Source: Pelosinus sp. UFO1 (GTDB lineage Bacteria; Bacillota; Negativicutes; DSM-13327). From it: 64,000 nt of DNA. A program made the position numbers and the translations under genes. Position 1 is the stretch's first letter. The number at the start of each line of letters is the position of its first letter. The notes beneath the pieces are model-generated. The model saw only the letters and a program-made list of their open reading frames with translations, was not told the origin of the DNA and did no database searches. The stretch lies in contig NZ_CP008852.1 of NCBI RefSeq assembly GCF_000725345.1, forward strand, positions 2,261,693 through 2,325,692. The letters are read 5' to 3'. Of this stretch, positions 61,914-64,000 are shown piece by piece.

Positions 61914-62001
61914 CAAACATTTGTTCGTCTTATACTAGTTTTACGATTGACCGAACATAAGTTCTGTGGTAAAATCTAAACATAAAGCAAACATTTGTTC
62001 G
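61914..62001. promoter_or_regulatory. Three LexA (SOS) boxes
   Basis: CAAACATTTGTTCG (61914-61927), CGAACATAAGTTCT (61952-61965) and CAAACATTTGTTCG (61988-62001) each match the Firmicute consensus CGAACNNNNGTTCG with one mismatch. The third touches the ribosome site of the LysM gene. Confidence 0.85.
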
Positions 62002-62014
62002 GAGGTGCTGAGTT

Positions 62015-62323
62015 GTGTTTAAAATAAATAATATGTGGTTTATAATCGTTCTAACTATAATTGCATTATCGTATGATAATAATTTCACATTTTCTAATAA
62101 ATATTTAGCTGTTACTTCTTATCAAATCGTGGATGTTCATAATGGAGATTCACTTTGGACGATTTCTTCCAAATACGTCACAGATAAAGATGACATACGT
62201 CACTTAGTCGCAGCAGTTAAGTATCTTAACAAGTTAGATAATGATACGCAAATACATCCGGGGCAAATATTGAAGATCCCCGTTGTACAAAAAGATATTA
62301 AGTATGCTCAAAAAGAGAATTAG
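62015..62323 (+). CDS. YneA-like SOS cell-division suppressor with LysM
   Basis: A 102-residue protein with an N-terminal membrane helix (MWFIIVLTIIALSYDN) and a LysM-like domain (YQIVDVHNGDSLWTISSKYV, DTQIHPGQILKIPV). In Bacillus yneA is divergent from lexA and its product blocks septation during the SOS response; the same arrangement, with three LexA boxes, is found here. GTG start behind GGAGGTGCTGAGTT. Terminator at 62311. Confidence 0.82.
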   Translation: MFKINNMWFIIVLTIIALSYDNNFTFSNKYLAVTSYQIVDVHNGDSLWTISSKYVTDKDDIRHLVAAVKYLNKLDNDTQIHPGQILKIPVVQKDIKYAQKEN

Positions 62324-62351
62324 CACATTGGTTGTGCTAATTCTCTTTTTG
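62311..62351 (+). terminator. Terminator after yneA-like gene
   Basis: AAAGAGAATTAGCACA with its complement around TTGGT, then T5; starts within the final codons. Confidence 0.85.
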
Positions 62352-62426
62352 TCTGATTTCCATCTTGCCATTATGTAAACTAGAAAGAATAATTAAAACG
62401 TTATATGATATAGCATACTAAAGCAA

Positions 62427-62630
62427 TCAAACCCCTCTATAAGAGACTTCTTCAATTTGCTGTTCTGTAGACGATGAATTTATAAGCTCTGTCCTAGCTC
62501 CATGTACGCCACACTCTGGGCAGAGCCATGATTGTATTTTTAATTCTTTAGTATTATCTTCAAACTGATAATCCACGATTACATATTTAGAGATTTTTTC
62601 TGAATGCTCACACCATAATTGTTTTTTCAT
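62427..62630 (-). CDS. Small zinc-ribbon hypothetical protein (67 aa)
   Basis: MKKQLWCEHSEKISKYVIVD, YQFEDNTKELKIQSWLCPEC and a hydrophilic tail. Cys7, His9 and CPEC could bind zinc. AGGAGGGTATTT before ATG. No family recognised; no neighbour in an operon. Confidence 0.5.
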   Translation of the reverse strand: MKKQLWCEHSEKISKYVIVDYQFEDNTKELKIQSWLCPECGVHGARTELINSSSTEQQIEEVSYRGV

Positions 62631-62823
62631 AAATACCCTCCTAAAATTTCAGAATTATATAAAAATTATTGGGATGTAGTATTTTATTATCCGTTCTCCA
62701 ATATTATGCAAGTTCTATTTGAGTGGGAAAGTATAGAAAACTATATAATAATCTGAACTTTAGGATTTTGTTGCATGTGATTACCATGTAGTAAAGCGTT
62801 ATTTATTTGCTTGTAATTTTTAT

Positions 62824-63207
62824 CTATTCATTTGGTATATTAAATACAATTAAGCCTGGAATAATCTTATATGCTTTTAGATCCATGGTTACTAAAGTAA
62901 AACCATATTCTTGTGCTGTTGCAGCGACAATTGCGTGCTCAGTAGTCATTTCAGGGAAATTGGACTTAAATACTCCAGCCTTCTGTGCTATAGATGAAGA
63001 TAAAGGGATGACTTCCACAGTTGTGAGGATTTTGCTTATTAATTCTGGACTTGCCTGAGTTAACGCATATAGTTCCATCTCTCCAATAACAGAAATTGCA
63101 GGCAATGGAGAATCGCTATGAGCGAGTGTACGCAAAAAATCAGTGGTTGCTTGGTGGCCATTTAAATGCGATATTAAAATGGATGTATCAATTAGAATTT
63201 TGTTCAT
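62824..63207 (-). CDS. PIN-domain toxin, VapC-like
   Basis: A 127-residue PIN ribonuclease: Asp7 in MNKILIDTSILISHL, Glu near 43 in SVIGEMELYAL, TEHAIVAATAQEYG and LVTMDLKAYK supply the acidic residues. VapC toxins cut tRNA or rRNA. It follows an AbrB-like gene by 49 bases, the usual antitoxin-first order. Confidence 0.82.
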   Translation of the reverse strand: MNKILIDTSILISHLNGHQATTDFLRTLAHSDSPLPAISVIGEMELYALTQASPELISKILTTVEVIPLSSSIAQKAGVFKSNFPEMTTEHAIVAATAQEYGFTLVTMDLKAYKIIPGLIVFNIPNE

Positions 63208-63256
63208 AATAAATAACTACTCCCTTTATGTTTAAAGCTTAAATAAATATCTTCTA

Positions 63257-63505
63257 CTACGAAGTTTTATCTTCGTTTGAATGACCTTCCTCCCTCTTTT
63301 TAAAACTAGCAAACGTCTCTTCAAGTATGCAAAATAACATATCTTTATCCTTGCTTATCTTTTTCTGATTCCCTTCTAATAAAATGAATCCTTCTTCTGT
63401 AACTTTTGCCATCAATATATCATTTTCGTTTATTTCCAACTTTTTTCGTATATCCGATGGAATTGTTATTTGCCCCTTTGGGTTTACTTTGCAGGAAAAA
63501 TTCAT
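63257..63505 (-). CDS. AbrB/MazE-type antitoxin, VapB-like
   Basis: An 82-residue protein with a swapped-hairpin DNA-binding domain: SCKVNPKGQITIPSDIRKKL, ENDILMAKVTEEGFILLEGN, then a charged helical tail that would hold the toxin. GGGGAGCAAAGT before the start. Pairs with 62824 as a type II toxin-antitoxin system. Confidence 0.8.
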   Translation of the reverse strand: MNFSCKVNPKGQITIPSDIRKKLEINENDILMAKVTEEGFILLEGNQKKISKDKDMLFCILEETFASFKKREEGHSNEDKTS

Positions 63506-63695
63506 ACTTTGCTCCCCTTTTCGTAGTAGCGGTAATTTTTAATTTAAATGTAGTCTATCATAAAAAGAGGAATTGTTCAATGTTGCTTACTATTTTATTG
63601 ACTTTTTCTAATTAATGACATAAAATTAAATAAAAACTCAATGTTCGATAATTTAAGATTATCGTATATTGAAAAATACGAAAAGGAATAAAAAT

Positions 63696-64000
63696 ATGAA
63701 TAATATTACTACGTATGACAAAGAAGAAATCACTACCGAAACATACCATAAATACATAAAACAAGGAAAAAAACTAATTATAAGTTCTAAGGCGAAAAAT
63801 ACCACGAAAGCATATTCTTCTGATTGGAGGATGTTTTCTGAGTGGTGTGCGACGGAAGGCGTATCGTCTTTACCGGCGACGCCTGAAACGGTGGTTGCAT
63901 ATTTATCCTACTTGTTTACGCAAAAGAAGAAACCTAGCACAATTTCTCGTCAAAAGAGTACAATTAGCCAGGCGCATGCCACTGCGGGTTATGATTCGCC
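63696..64000 (+). CDS. Tyrosine recombinase/integrase, 5' part
   Basis: The frame runs past the window. SKAKNTTKAYSSDWRMFSEW, CATEGVSSLPATPETVVAYL and KPSTISRQKSTISQAHATAG form the N-terminal SAM-like DNA-binding domain of phage-type integrases. AAAAGGAATAAAAAT precedes ATG. It may mark the start of a mobile element beyond the right edge. The catalytic part is not visible. Confidence 0.82.
   Translation, partial: MNNITTYDKEEITTETYHKYIKQGKKLIISSKAKNTTKAYSSDWRMFSEWCATEGVSSLPATPETVVAYLSYLFTQKKKPSTISRQKSTISQAHATAGYDS

Overview
The window looks like a chromosome segment of a spore-forming, diderm (outer-membrane) Firmicute of the Negativicutes, probably Sporomusaceae (Pelosinus or Sporomusa-like). 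Support comes from AT-rich coding with strong AGGAGG-type ribosome sites, several sporulation genes (spoVA cluster, spoVK, a Spo0E-like phosphatase, a sporulation-type orphan kinase), and diderm markers (an OmpH/Skp-like periplasmic protein and remnants of a two-partner-secretion haemagglutinin). The species assignment is inference.

Layout. 1-3 kb holds an amino-acid permease, a DUF1657 small protein and a hydrolase. 3-8 kb is an accessory zone of very small genes: a Cas4-like nuclease split from a CFI-box partner, a small-membrane-protein island that recurs at 29.8-31.4 kb, a cyclic-di-GMP-I riboswitch before a 56-residue protein, and a Fur-boxed small membrane protein whose paralogue is at 41.1 kb. 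8-15 kb has an Eis-like acetyltransferase, a decayed serine recombinase and a complete spoVA2mob-type spore operon (DUF1657, DUF421, spoVAC, spoVAD, spoVAE, DUF1657). 15-28 kb is rich in decayed genes and dispersed hairpin repeats: a nuclease, a toxin/immunity remnant, a histidine kinase, an acyltransferase/cNMP-sensor fusion, a glycosyl-hydrolase pseudogene, secreted proteins and metallopeptidase fragments. 28-37 kb has HxlR, a flavin/pyridoxamine oxidase-like protein, phage remnants, a LysR/threonine-synthase-like/RidA cluster and a diguanylate cyclase. 37.7-40.4 kb is the gluconeogenic pair pckA and a gapB-like gene.

41.5-62.3 kb is the conserved core: miaB-mutS-mutL-methyltransferase-miaA-hfq-spoVK-GTPase-membrane proteins-VanW-hflX-methionine gamma-lyase-like-lexA/yneA. 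The right edge carries a VapBC-like pair and the start of a tyrosine recombinase.

Main discovery candidate: spoVK is cut in two by a 4,347-bp element (about 50127-54473). Its ends share an 11-of-12 core, and it encodes a large serine recombinase and several tiny proteins. Excision would restore an in-frame 313-residue SpoVK. This resembles the sigK 'skin' and other sporulation-time gene rearrangements, but in spoVK. The element also carries a Spo0E-like phosphatase, a family that drains the phosphorelay controlling sporulation, so it may influence the programme that would excise it. All of this was read from sequence; excision has not been shown.
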